From NCBI GenBank assembly GCA_947624635.1, contig CANQLF010000036.1:1-7149 (forward strand): a stretch of DNA of 7,149 bases. The letters run 5' to 3'. Position numbers and translations under genes: made by a program. Positions 1-4,855 of this stretch are shown piece after piece. The first letter of the stretch is position 1. Each line of letters starts with the position of its first letter. This DNA is from an uncultured Bacilli bacterium. Lineage in GTDB: Bacteria > Bacillota_I > Bacilli_A > RF39 > UBA660. Below the pieces are notes generated by a model. It was not told the DNA's origin, ran no database searches, and worked only from the letters and a program-made list of their open reading frames with translations.

Positions 1-132
1 TATGATGATAATATTAAGAAAGATTTTCATAATACAACTATTGGGATAATAATATGTAAGAAAAATGATAAAAATATCTCTAAATATAATAATCCTAATA
101 TTGTTGTTTCTAGTTATAAATTACTAGAATAA
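1..132 (+). CDS. 3' end of a probable DUF1016/YhcG-type PDDEXK nuclease-family protein (partial)
   Basis: This is the last 43 codons of a gene whose beginning lies outside the window, open in frame 1 from the first base to TAA at 130-132. The visible tail contains TTIGIIICKKNDK and then IVVSSYKLLE. That matches the C-terminal end of the DUF1016/YhcG_C family as I remember it, whose usual form is NPTIGLLLCK..K followed by a short strand and an SxY/SEY ending. These proteins carry a PDDEXK-type nuclease fold and are scattered accessory genes, often near restriction systems or mobile DNA. The catalytic residues are not in the visible part, so activity cannot be judged. No terminator hairpin separates it from the next gene. 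Family assignment rests on one short motif and is an inference. Confidence 0.6.
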   Translation, partial: YDDNIKKDFHNTTIGIIICKKNDKNISKYNNPNIVVSSYKLLE

Positions 133-144
133 AAATTCATATTA

Positions 145-173
145 TTTACAAATAAGTGTATTTTTTGTATAAT
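145..173 (+). promoter_or_regulatory. sigma-A promoter of the desulfurase-thiI operon
   Basis: TTTACA at 145-150 (5 of 6 to the -35 consensus) and a perfect TATAAT at 168-173 are separated by 17 bp. Transcription would begin near 179-182, only about 10 nt before the ATG at 191. The GGTGATG ribosome binding site (180-186) would then lie at the very 5' end of the mRNA. Either the leader is extremely short or part of the transcription comes from upstream. Confidence 0.65.
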
Positions 174-190
174 CATTTTGGTGATGTGAC

Positions 191-1321
191 ATGGTATATT
201 TAGATTATTCTGCAACGACTCCTATCAATAAAGATGTATTAGATACTTATGTTAAAGTATCAAATGAATATATAGGAAATGCCAATTCTATACATGAATT
301 AGGTGTTAAAAGTAGTAAAATAATAGATGCAGCAACTAAACAAATAAAAGATATTTTAAATTTAAATAATCATGATATTATATATACATCAGGTGCATCA
401 GAATCAAATAATACAGTAATAAAGTGTGTTTCAAATAAATATAAAAATAGGGGAATGAGAATAATTACTACTCCCTTAGAACACTCTAGTGTAATCGCAC
501 CTTTAAACTATCTTGTAAATGATGGATTTACAGTTGACATGGTTGATATTAAAGATGATGGTGAAATAGATTATAGTTCACTTGAAAGTTTAATGGGTGA
601 TGATGTTATATTAGTAAGTATAGGACTTGTTAATAGTGAAACTGGTGTTATGCAAGATATAGATAAAATAAATAAAATAGTTAAAAAATATCCTAAATGC
701 TTTTTACATGTAGATGCAACTCAAGCTATTGGAAAAGTTAAAGTGAATTTAAGTGATATAGATTTCATATCATGTTCCGCACATAAATTTTACGGGCCTC
801 AAGGTATTGGATTATTAATAAAAAAAGATAATATTAATATAGATAGTTTAATATCAGGTGGAAAAAGTACTACTAAATTTAGAAGTGGAACACCACCAGT
901 AGCTTTAATAGTAAGTTTATCTAAAGCTTTAAGAATTGCTTATGATAATATTGAAGAAAAATATAATCGTGTTAAAAAATTAAATGATAAATTAAAAAGT
1001 GAATTAGAAAAAAATAAACTTATTAAAATAAATAGTACAGAATTGAGTATACCTCATATATTAAACTTTAGTGTAGATAATATAAAACCTGAAACATTAC
1101 TTCATGCACTAGCTAATCATGAAATATACATATCTACTAAAAGTGCTTGTTCAGCATCTAATTCAATATCAAAATCTGTATATGCAATAACTAAAGATGA
1201 AAAAAGAGCATTATCAAGTCTAAGAGTAAGCATATCTTATTTAACTACAGAAGAAGAAATAAATTGTTTTTTAGATAAATTAACTTTAGAATGTAATAAA
1301 CTTAATTTTAAGGAAGTGTAA
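191..1321 (+). CDS. cysteine desulfurase, NifS/IscS family (NifZ-like, ThiI partner)
   Basis: PLP-dependent enzyme of 376 residues that removes sulfur from L-cysteine as an enzyme-bound persulfide. Family landmarks are visible in order: LDYSATTP at the N-terminus, YTSGASESNN (65-74), the PLP-stacking His98 in LEHSS, HVDATQ (Asp175, Gln178), the PLP lysine Lys199 in SAHKFYGPQG, RSGTPP (231-236), and catalytic Cys320 in STKSACSAS. The C-terminal LRVSISYLTT closes the fold. Length is normal for the family. The RSGTPP segment departs from the RSGTEN seen in IscS. ATG 191 is the first possible start, because an in-frame TGA lies at 182-184, and it has GGTGATG upstream. The gene heads an operon that ends with thiI, the arrangement known for Bacillus nifZ-thiI, so its likely acceptor is ThiI rather than an IscU scaffold; no iscU is visible. 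The gene symbol is left blank because only context separates NifZ from other NifS paralogues. Confidence 0.93.
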   Translation: MVYLDYSATTPINKDVLDTYVKVSNEYIGNANSIHELGVKSSKIIDAATKQIKDILNLNNHDIIYTSGASESNNTVIKCVSNKYKNRGMRIITTPLEHSSVIAPLNYLVNDGFTVDMVDIKDDGEIDYSSLESLMGDDVILVSIGLVNSETGVMQDIDKINKIVKKYPKCFLHVDATQAIGKVKVNLSDIDFISCSAHKFYGPQGIGLLIKKDNINIDSLISGGKSTTKFRSGTPPVALIVSLSKALRIAYDNIEEKYNRVKKLNDKLKSELEKNKLIKINSTELSIPHILNFSVDNIKPETLLHALANHEIYISTKSACSASNSISKSVYAITKDEKRALSSLRVSISYLTTEEEINCFLDKLTLECNKLNFKEV

Positions 1322-1325
1322 CAAA

Positions 1326-1592
1326 ATGAAAATACTAAAATTTGGTGCAGTATGGTGTCCTGGTTGTTTAGTAATGTCTAAAACTTGGAGTACATTAACT
1401 AGTGAATATGATTTAGATATAGAAAATTATGATATAGATTATGATGAAGAAGTTTGTGAAAAATGGAATGTAGATGATACTTTACCTGTATATATTTTTC
1501 TTGATAAAAATGGTAATGAAATAGAAAGATTAATAGGTGAAAAGTCTATTACAGAACTTAAAAAAATTATAGAAGAAAATAAGGATAAATAA
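1326..1592 (+). CDS. small cytosolic thioredoxin-like protein with CPGC active site
   Basis: 88-residue single-domain thioredoxin-fold protein. The redox motif is WCPGC (Cys11, Cys14), directly after the first beta strand (MKILKFGAVW). The cis-proline typical of the fold is Pro54 in DTLPVYIFL, and a C-terminal helix follows GEKSITELKK. There is no signal peptide or membrane segment, so it should act in the cytosol. It is slightly shorter than classical TrxA (about 105 residues), and its dipeptide is PG rather than GP. The ribosome binding site AAGGAAGTG (1310-1318) lies inside the end of the desulfurase gene, and its TAA shares one base with the next ATG (TAATG), so translation is probably coupled. 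Likely roles, inferred from position, are electron donor to the CcdA-type membrane protein next door and/or reductant for the sulfur-transfer enzymes. An additional Cys44 is present. Confidence 0.85.
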   Translation: MKILKFGAVWCPGCLVMSKTWSTLTSEYDLDIENYDIDYDEEVCEKWNVDDTLPVYIFLDKNGNEIERLIGEKSITELKKIIEENKDK

Positions 1593-2803
1593 TGAAGAAA
1601 TATTTAAAAATATTTATAGTATTTTTAAGTTTAATTCTGTTTTTACCAAATAATGTCAAAGCAAGTACTAATCAAGTAAATCTATATTTATTCTATGGTG
1701 ATGGTTGTCCTCACTGCAAAAAACTAGAAGAATTTTTAGATACCATCAAAGATGATTATCCTAATTTAAATATACACATGTATGAAACATGGAAAAGTAA
1801 GGATAATTCTAATAAATTAAAAAAAGTATCTAAACTATTAGATGAAAATGTACGTGGTGTACCATTTACTGTAATAGGTGGAGATGTTATATCAGGATAT
1901 ACTGAAAATGTTACTGATGAAGAAATAATAAAATCTATTAAATATTATTCTAAAGATGAAAATAAATGTAATGATACAGTAGGTAATTATTTAGGAGTTA
2001 CTAAAGAAGAAAAAGGATATAATGATTGTTATAATACAAAAGATGCAAAAAATTTTAAAATAAATATACCATTTATAGGTGGTGTATCTACTAAAAATTT
2101 ATCTTTACCTGTTATATCTATATTAATTGGTTTAATAGATGGTTTTAATCCATGTGCAATGTGGATCTTATTATTTTTAATAACTATGCTTATAAATATG
2201 AAAGACAAAAAAAGAATGTGGTTACTTGGATTAACTTTCTTATCGGCTTCTGCAATCACTTACTTACTATTTATGGTATCATGGCTAAATCTCGCACAAT
2301 TCTTAAACACAATTATATATATTAGATTACTTATATCTTTAGTTGCAATAATAGGTGGTGTAGTAAACTTAGTAAGTTTCTTTAAAACTAAAAATGATGG
2401 TTGTCATGTTGTTAAAAAAGAGAAAAGAAGTAAAATTTTTACAAAAATTAAAAAATTTACTAGTGAAAAAAGTTTATTTTTAGCACTATTGGGAATAATA
2501 ACATTAGCTATTTCTGTAAATTTTGTAGAACTATTATGTTCTGCAGGATTACCAGTAATATTCACACAAATTTTATCAATGAATAATCTTAGTGTAATAG
2601 AATACGCTATATACATATTGTTATATATATTATTTTTCCTAATAGATGATATAATAGTTTTCGTAATTGCAATGAGAACATTAACAGTAACAGGAATATC
2701 TACTAAATATGGACGTATTTCACATTTAGTTGGTGGAATTATAATGATACTTATAGGTTTGTTATTAGTATTAAAACCCGAATGGTTAATGTTTAATTTT
2801 TAG
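1592..2803 (+). CDS. membrane thiol-disulfide relay: extracytoplasmic thioredoxin domain fused to CcdA/DsbD-like transmembrane domain
   Basis: 403-residue two-domain protein. Residues 1-24 form a signal peptide with a plausible cleavage after VKA. Residues about 28-120 are a thioredoxin/glutaredoxin-like domain with CPHC (Cys39, Cys42) and a cis-Pro at 91 (RGVPFTV), predicted outside the membrane. A linker carries another cysteine pair (126, 146). From 171 onward there are about six hydrophobic segments (roughly 171-200, 209-231, 239-264, 296-327, 333-361, 376-397). The first holds GFNPC (Cys188) and the fourth ELLCSAGLP (Cys316). These are at the positions where CcdA/DsbD proteins keep their intramembrane Cys pair, next to prolines. 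Known family members pass electrons from cytosolic thioredoxin to extracytoplasmic partners. The preceding gene would supply the cytosolic thioredoxin and the fused CPHC domain the outer acceptor. It overlaps the preceding stop by 1 nt, and its stop overlaps the thiI ribosome binding site. Confidence 0.85.
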   Translation: MKKYLKIFIVFLSLILFLPNNVKASTNQVNLYLFYGDGCPHCKKLEEFLDTIKDDYPNLNIHMYETWKSKDNSNKLKKVSKLLDENVRGVPFTVIGGDVISGYTENVTDEEIIKSIKYYSKDENKCNDTVGNYLGVTKEEKGYNDCYNTKDAKNFKINIPFIGGVSTKNLSLPVISILIGLIDGFNPCAMWILLFLITMLINMKDKKRMWLLGLTFLSASAITYLLFMVSWLNLAQFLNTIIYIRLLISLVAIIGGVVNLVSFFKTKNDGCHVVKKEKRSKIFTKIKKFTSEKSLFLALLGIITLAISVNFVELLCSAGLPVIFTQILSMNNLSVIEYAIYILLYILFFLIDDIIVFVIAMRTLTVTGISTKYGRISHLVGGIIMILIGLLLVLKPEWLMFNF

Positions 2804-2815
2804 GAAGTGATATAA

Positions 2816-4000
2816 ATGCAAAAAATAATAATGATAAAATATGGTGAATTAACTACTAAAAAAGGAAATAGAAATGTATTTATAAATACTCTATATAATA
2901 ATATAGTTAAAAAATTAGAAGGAATGGATTATACTATTTCTAAAGATAGAGTAAGAATGTATATAGAAACAAAGGAAATTGATAAATGTGTTAGTATACT
3001 TAAAAATGTTTTTGGTATACATGGTATAGTTGTAGCTTTAAAGTTAGAAAATAAAGATATTGATAATATAAAAGAAGAATCTTTAAATTTAATTAATAAA
3101 GAAAATTATAAAACATTTAAAGTAACAACTAATAGAGCTGATAAAAATTATCCAATGGACAGTATGGAAATATCAAAAGTAGTAGGTGGATATATTCTTA
3201 AAAATTCAAAAGAAAAAACAGTTGACGTACATAATCCAGATGTTACACTACATATCGATTTAAGATGTGAAGGCTGCTTTATATATACAAACGAGCACAT
3301 TGGAAGTAGTGGATATCCTGTTGGAATACAAGGCAAAGGATTATTGATGCTTAGTGGTGGAATAGATTCACCGGTAAGTGGATACTTAGCTATGAAAAGA
3401 GGAATAAGTATAGAATGTATTTACTTTGAATCTCCGCCACATACTAGTATAGAAGCAAAAAATAAAGTAATTTCCTTAGCACAAATTTTATGTAATTATA
3501 CAGATAAAATAAAAATACATATTATACCTTTTACTAAAATGCAAGAAGAAATATATAAAAATAATGCTTCTAGTTATATGATAACCATTATGAGAAGAAT
3601 GATGTATAGAATTAGTGAAAGAGTAGCTAATATAAATAATTGTAAAGTTATAATTAATGGTGAATCAATAGGACAAGTAGCAAGTCAAACTCTAGATAGT
3701 ATGAGAGTGATAAATAAAGTTATTAAAACACCAGTTATAAGACCAGTTGCATGTTTAGATAAATTAGAGATAATCGACATAGCAAAAAAAATAAATACTT
3801 ATGAAACAAGTATTTTACCTTTTGAAGACTGTTGTACTATCTTTTTACCAAAACATCCTGTAATTAATCCAAATGAACAAACATGTATTAATATAGAAAA
3901 TAGTTTTGATTATGATAAAATTATAGATGAAATAATAGATAATATAGAAACTATTACAGTAAGTAATAAAGATGATGAAAATTTATTAGAATTGTTATAA
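2816..4000 (+). CDS. thiI: tRNA 4-thiouridine synthase ThiI (tRNA sulfurtransferase, Bacillus-type without rhodanese domain)
   Basis: 394-residue enzyme that adenylates U8 of tRNA and replaces its oxygen with sulfur. The N-terminal ferredoxin-like region begins MIKYGELTTKKGNR, followed by a THUMP domain (to about residue 160). The PP-loop ATPase motif SGGIDSP is at 180-186. Further conserved blocks are GESIGQVASQTL (282-293) and FEDCCTIFLPKHP (336-348) with Cys339/Cys340. These match Bacillus ThiI closely as remembered. The length of about 400 residues and the absence of a C-terminal rhodanese domain place it in the Bacillus type, which takes sulfur directly from the NifZ-type desulfurase. 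That desulfurase is encoded three genes upstream in the same operon. The ribosome binding site AGGAAGTGA (2802-2810) overlaps the stop of the preceding gene. No terminator is visible after its TAA, so readthrough into the spore-protein gene is possible. Confidence 0.95.
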   Translation: MQKIIMIKYGELTTKKGNRNVFINTLYNNIVKKLEGMDYTISKDRVRMYIETKEIDKCVSILKNVFGIHGIVVALKLENKDIDNIKEESLNLINKENYKTFKVTTNRADKNYPMDSMEISKVVGGYILKNSKEKTVDVHNPDVTLHIDLRCEGCFIYTNEHIGSSGYPVGIQGKGLLMLSGGIDSPVSGYLAMKRGISIECIYFESPPHTSIEAKNKVISLAQILCNYTDKIKIHIIPFTKMQEEIYKNNASSYMITIMRRMMYRISERVANINNCKVIINGESIGQVASQTLDSMRVINKVIKTPVIRPVACLDKLEIIDIAKKINTYETSILPFEDCCTIFLPKHPVINPNEQTCINIENSFDYDKIIDEIIDNIETITVSNKDDENLLELL

Positions 4001-4018
4001 ATTACCAAGGTAAAAAAC

Positions 4019-4047
4019 GTATTATTTGACAATATTTTCACATTCTA
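4019..4047 (+). promoter_or_regulatory. sigma-G/F-like forespore promoter of the SASP gene
   Basis: CATTCTA at 4041-4047 fits the CATWHTA-type -10 element of the forespore sigma factors. GTATT at 4019-4023, 17 bp upstream, fits four of five positions of the GnATR -35. SASP genes are classic sigma-G targets, so gene identity and motif support each other. An overlapping TTGACA (4026-4031) is a good sigma-A -35 box, but its nearest TATAAG (4046-4051) is only 14 bp away, too close for a normal sigma-A promoter. Confidence 0.55.
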
Positions 4048-4068
4048 TAAGTGTAGGAGGTGAAAATA

Positions 4069-4290
4069 ATGAATAACAACAGTAACTCAAGCAAAACTAA
4101 TAAATTAGTTGTACCTGGAGCTAAACAAGCTATCGATAGAATGAAATATGAAATAGCTAACGAATTTGGTGTAAACCTTGGACCAGATACTACTTCAAGA
4201 GCTAACGGTTCAGTTGGTGGTGAAATCACTAAACGTTTAGTTCAAATGGGACAAAACCAATTATCAGGACAAAATTACCAATCTAAATAG
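4069..4290 (+). CDS. alpha/beta-type small acid-soluble spore protein (SASP)
   Basis: 73-residue DNA-binding protein that coats and protects chromosomal DNA in dormant spores and is degraded by the GPR protease at germination. The sequence shows both family signatures: KYEIANEFGV (26-35), containing the GPR-sensitive Glu-Phe site, and the second DNA-contact block RANGSVGGEITKRLV (44-58). LVVPGAKQAI precedes them. As remembered, this is close to Bacillus SspA over most of its length. ATG 4069 is chosen because AGGAGGTG (4055-4062) sits at the right distance before it; an in-frame GTG at 4060 lies inside that ribosome binding site. Codons are richer in C-ending forms than in neighbouring genes, as expected for an abundantly made protein. 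It has its own promoter and terminator and appears monocistronic. Its presence argues for a spore-forming host. Confidence 0.96.
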   Translation: MNNNSNSSKTNKLVVPGAKQAIDRMKYEIANEFGVNLGPDTTSRANGSVGGEITKRLVQMGQNQLSGQNYQSK

Positions 4291-4297
4291 TTAATCA

Positions 4298-4319
4298 AAC
4301 CCTACATAATTGTATGGTT
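4298..4319 (+). repeat. small imperfect hairpin after the SASP gene
   Basis: AACCCTACA (4298-4306) and TGTATGGTT (4311-4319) pair with one mismatch around a TAAT loop, just 7 nt after the SASP stop and 4 nt before the terminator stem. It may act as a 3' mRNA-stabilising stem in front of the terminator. It does not belong to the AAATT-centred palindrome family further right. Confidence 0.5.
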
Positions 4320-4323
4320 ATAA

Positions 4324-4351
4324 GGTACGGAAAATTCCGTATCTTTTTTTT
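4324..4351 (+). terminator. rho-independent terminator of the SASP gene
   Basis: The stem GGTACGG (4324-4330) pairs with CCGTATC (4337-4343), with one G-U pair; inner A/T bases can extend it. It is followed directly by eight T residues (4344-4351). This separates the SASP transcription unit from the ORF6N locus. Confidence 0.9.
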
Positions 4352-4361
4352 AAAATAATGA

Positions 4362-4390
4362 TTGACTTTAAGTTAATATACTGTTATAAT
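4362..4390 (+). promoter_or_regulatory. strong sigma-A promoter with extended -10, upstream of the ORF6N locus
   Basis: TTGACT (4362-4367), a 17-bp spacer and a perfect TATAAT (4385-4390) preceded by TGT (an extended -10, TGnTATAAT) form the best sigma-A promoter in the window. The octamer TTAAGTTA occurs in the spacer (4368-4375) and again across the end of the -10 and start region (4390-4397), 22 bp apart, about two helical turns. It could be a repressor or activator site. Transcription from here would cross the decayed ORF6N copies before reaching the intact gene at 4856. Confidence 0.75.
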
Positions 4391-4399
4391 TAAGTTAGC

Positions 4400-4525
4400 T
4401 AAAAGTTATTATATCAAAATGAAACCTAAACTTGAAGTCAAAAATTTCGACCTCAAGTTAACAAAGTAATAAAAACAGTGGTAGAAGATATAATTTCAAA
4501 ATTTTTTCCTAAACTATATAAAAAG
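4400..4525 (+). pseudogene. decayed ORF6N core fragment 1
   Basis: This stretch has no open gene, but one frame reads NLKSKISTSS (4431-4460), then a stop, then QSNKNSGRRYNF (4470 onward). That parallels the ORF6N core, where LKSQIVTSS is followed after a short variable stretch by a GGRRxLPYVF block. An upstream SK at 4413-4418 is followed by a stop. Two in-frame stops and the lack of a complete domain make it non-functional as a protein. It is the weakest of the three plus-strand remnants outside the palindrome, so the call is an inference that a translated search should test. Confidence 0.5.
4429..4459. repeat. AAATT-centred palindrome, copy 1 (15+1+15, 13 of 15 paired)
   Basis: Left arm AACTTGAAGTCAAAA, centre A at 4444, right arm TTTCGACCTCAAGTT. 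Two positions do not pair as Watson-Crick (A opposite C on this strand; G-T wobble on the other). It is the least symmetrical of the plus-strand members. A 16-codon ATG reading frame (4419-4469) covers it but has no ribosome binding site. Confidence 0.85.
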
Positions 4526-4532
4526 AAACATT

Positions 4533-4662
4533 AAAAGACTCTTGGAATATTTTCATGAATATTAACTAATGAAGAATGATTATTTCTAAGGTCGAAAATT
4601 TCGACCTTAGAAATTAAAATTAACGGCAGAGGAAATTATATAAAATATTACCTAGAGTTTTT
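4533..4662 (+). pseudogene. decayed ORF6N core fragment 2
   Basis: In one frame the sequence reads LTNEE, stop, LFLRSKISTLEI, then INGRGNYIKYYLEF (4562-4660). This aligns with the ORF6N core: FQLxxNEYExLKSQIxTSS, then a Gly/Arg-rich linker and RKLPYVF. The version LRSKISTLE with a GRGxYxKYLPYVF-like continuation resembles other family members as remembered. Before it, in a different frame, RLLEYF (4537-4554) corresponds to RFPEDF of the intact gene, so there is at least one frameshift in addition to the TGA at 4577-4579. It is clearly degenerate and has no start signal. Confidence 0.6.
4582..4614. repeat. AAATT-centred palindrome, copy 2 (perfect 16+1+16)
   Basis: ATTTCTAAGGTCGAAA (4582-4597), centre A (4598), TTTCGACCTTAGAAAT (4599-4614): all 16 positions pair. 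No T-tract follows, so it is not a terminator. As RNA it would form a long stem with a small A/U loop. Confidence 0.95.
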
Positions 4663-4670
4663 ATTAAAAA

Positions 4671-4811
4671 ATGAAAAAATTTGAAAGATTACTAGATTTT
4701 TATTTTTAATTATTAGCAAATAGATATGAAAACTTGAAGTTTCAAATTGAAACTTCAAGTTTAGATAATGCTTATTGTAGTGTAAAAAAATTACCATTAG
4801 TCGTAATAAAC
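4671..4811 (+). pseudogene. decayed ORF6N core fragment 3 (best preserved)
   Basis: Read in one frame from 4680 this gives FERLLDFYF, a TAA stop at 4707-4709, LLANRYENLKFQIETSS, LDNAYCSVKKLPLVV. It aligns almost without gaps with the intact gene's IERFPEDFYFQLSKNEYEILKSQIVTSS and IRKLPYVF. There is one codon missing in the FPED segment, one extra codon before KKLP, and a stop exactly where the intact gene has a CAA (Gln) codon. Nucleotide identity is also visible outside the palindrome, for example TTGAAAGATT, GATTTTTATTTT and AAAATTACCAT. This is a real paralogous remnant and not a chance match. It is out of frame with the intact gene and has no start. Confidence 0.8.
4730..4762. repeat. AAATT-centred palindrome, copy 3 (perfect 16+1+16)
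   Basis: AAACTTGAAGTTTCAA (4730-4745), centre A (4746), TTGAAACTTCAAGTTT (4747-4762): all 16 positions pair. Compared with copy 2, the inner arm is GTTTC/GAAAC instead of GTCGA/TCGAC, so both sides changed together. No T-tract follows. Confidence 0.95.
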
Positions 4812-4855
4812 ATAAATATATTATAAATAAATTTGATTAAATGGAGGTTTTAGTT

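Larger units (their letters stand above)
4391..4855 (+). other. 465-nt stretch without an intact gene between promoter and ORF6N gene
   Basis: This interval has no open frame with a ribosome binding site until the GGAGG at 4843-4847. It is made up almost entirely of three successive ORF6N core remnants, whose palindrome centres lie 154 and 148 bp apart. If the promoter at 4362-4390 is active, this would be a long leader with three strong stem-loops, or a separate small RNA. No terminator with a T-tract was seen inside it. A separate promoter directly before the intact gene could not be identified with confidence. Confidence 0.7.

Noticed and set aside
4026..4051. TTGACA plus TATAAG as a sigma-A promoter for the SASP gene.
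   Set aside because: The spacer is only 14 bp, while the overlapping forespore-type boxes have correct spacing and fit the gene's known biology.
4060..4068. GTG at 4060 as the start of the SASP gene.
   Set aside because: It sits inside the AGGAGGTG ribosome binding site; ATG 4069 has ideal spacing and gives the normal SASP N-terminus.
4419..4617. Two tiny ATG frames (4419-4469, 16 codons; 4576-4617, 13 codons), each running through a palindrome and encoding similar KNFDL/ENFDL peptides, considered as leader peptides.
   Set aside because: Neither has a ribosome binding site, and their similarity follows from the shared palindrome core.
4429..4762. Regularly spaced repeats (about 150 bp apart) considered as a CRISPR array.
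   Set aside because: Spacing is far too long, the repeats are not identical but co-varying palindromes, and the sequences between them are homologous to ORF6N rather than unique spacers.
4841..4855. ATG at 4841 as the start of the ORF6N gene.
   Set aside because: It overlaps the GGAGG ribosome binding site at 4843-4847, which serves the ATG at 4856.
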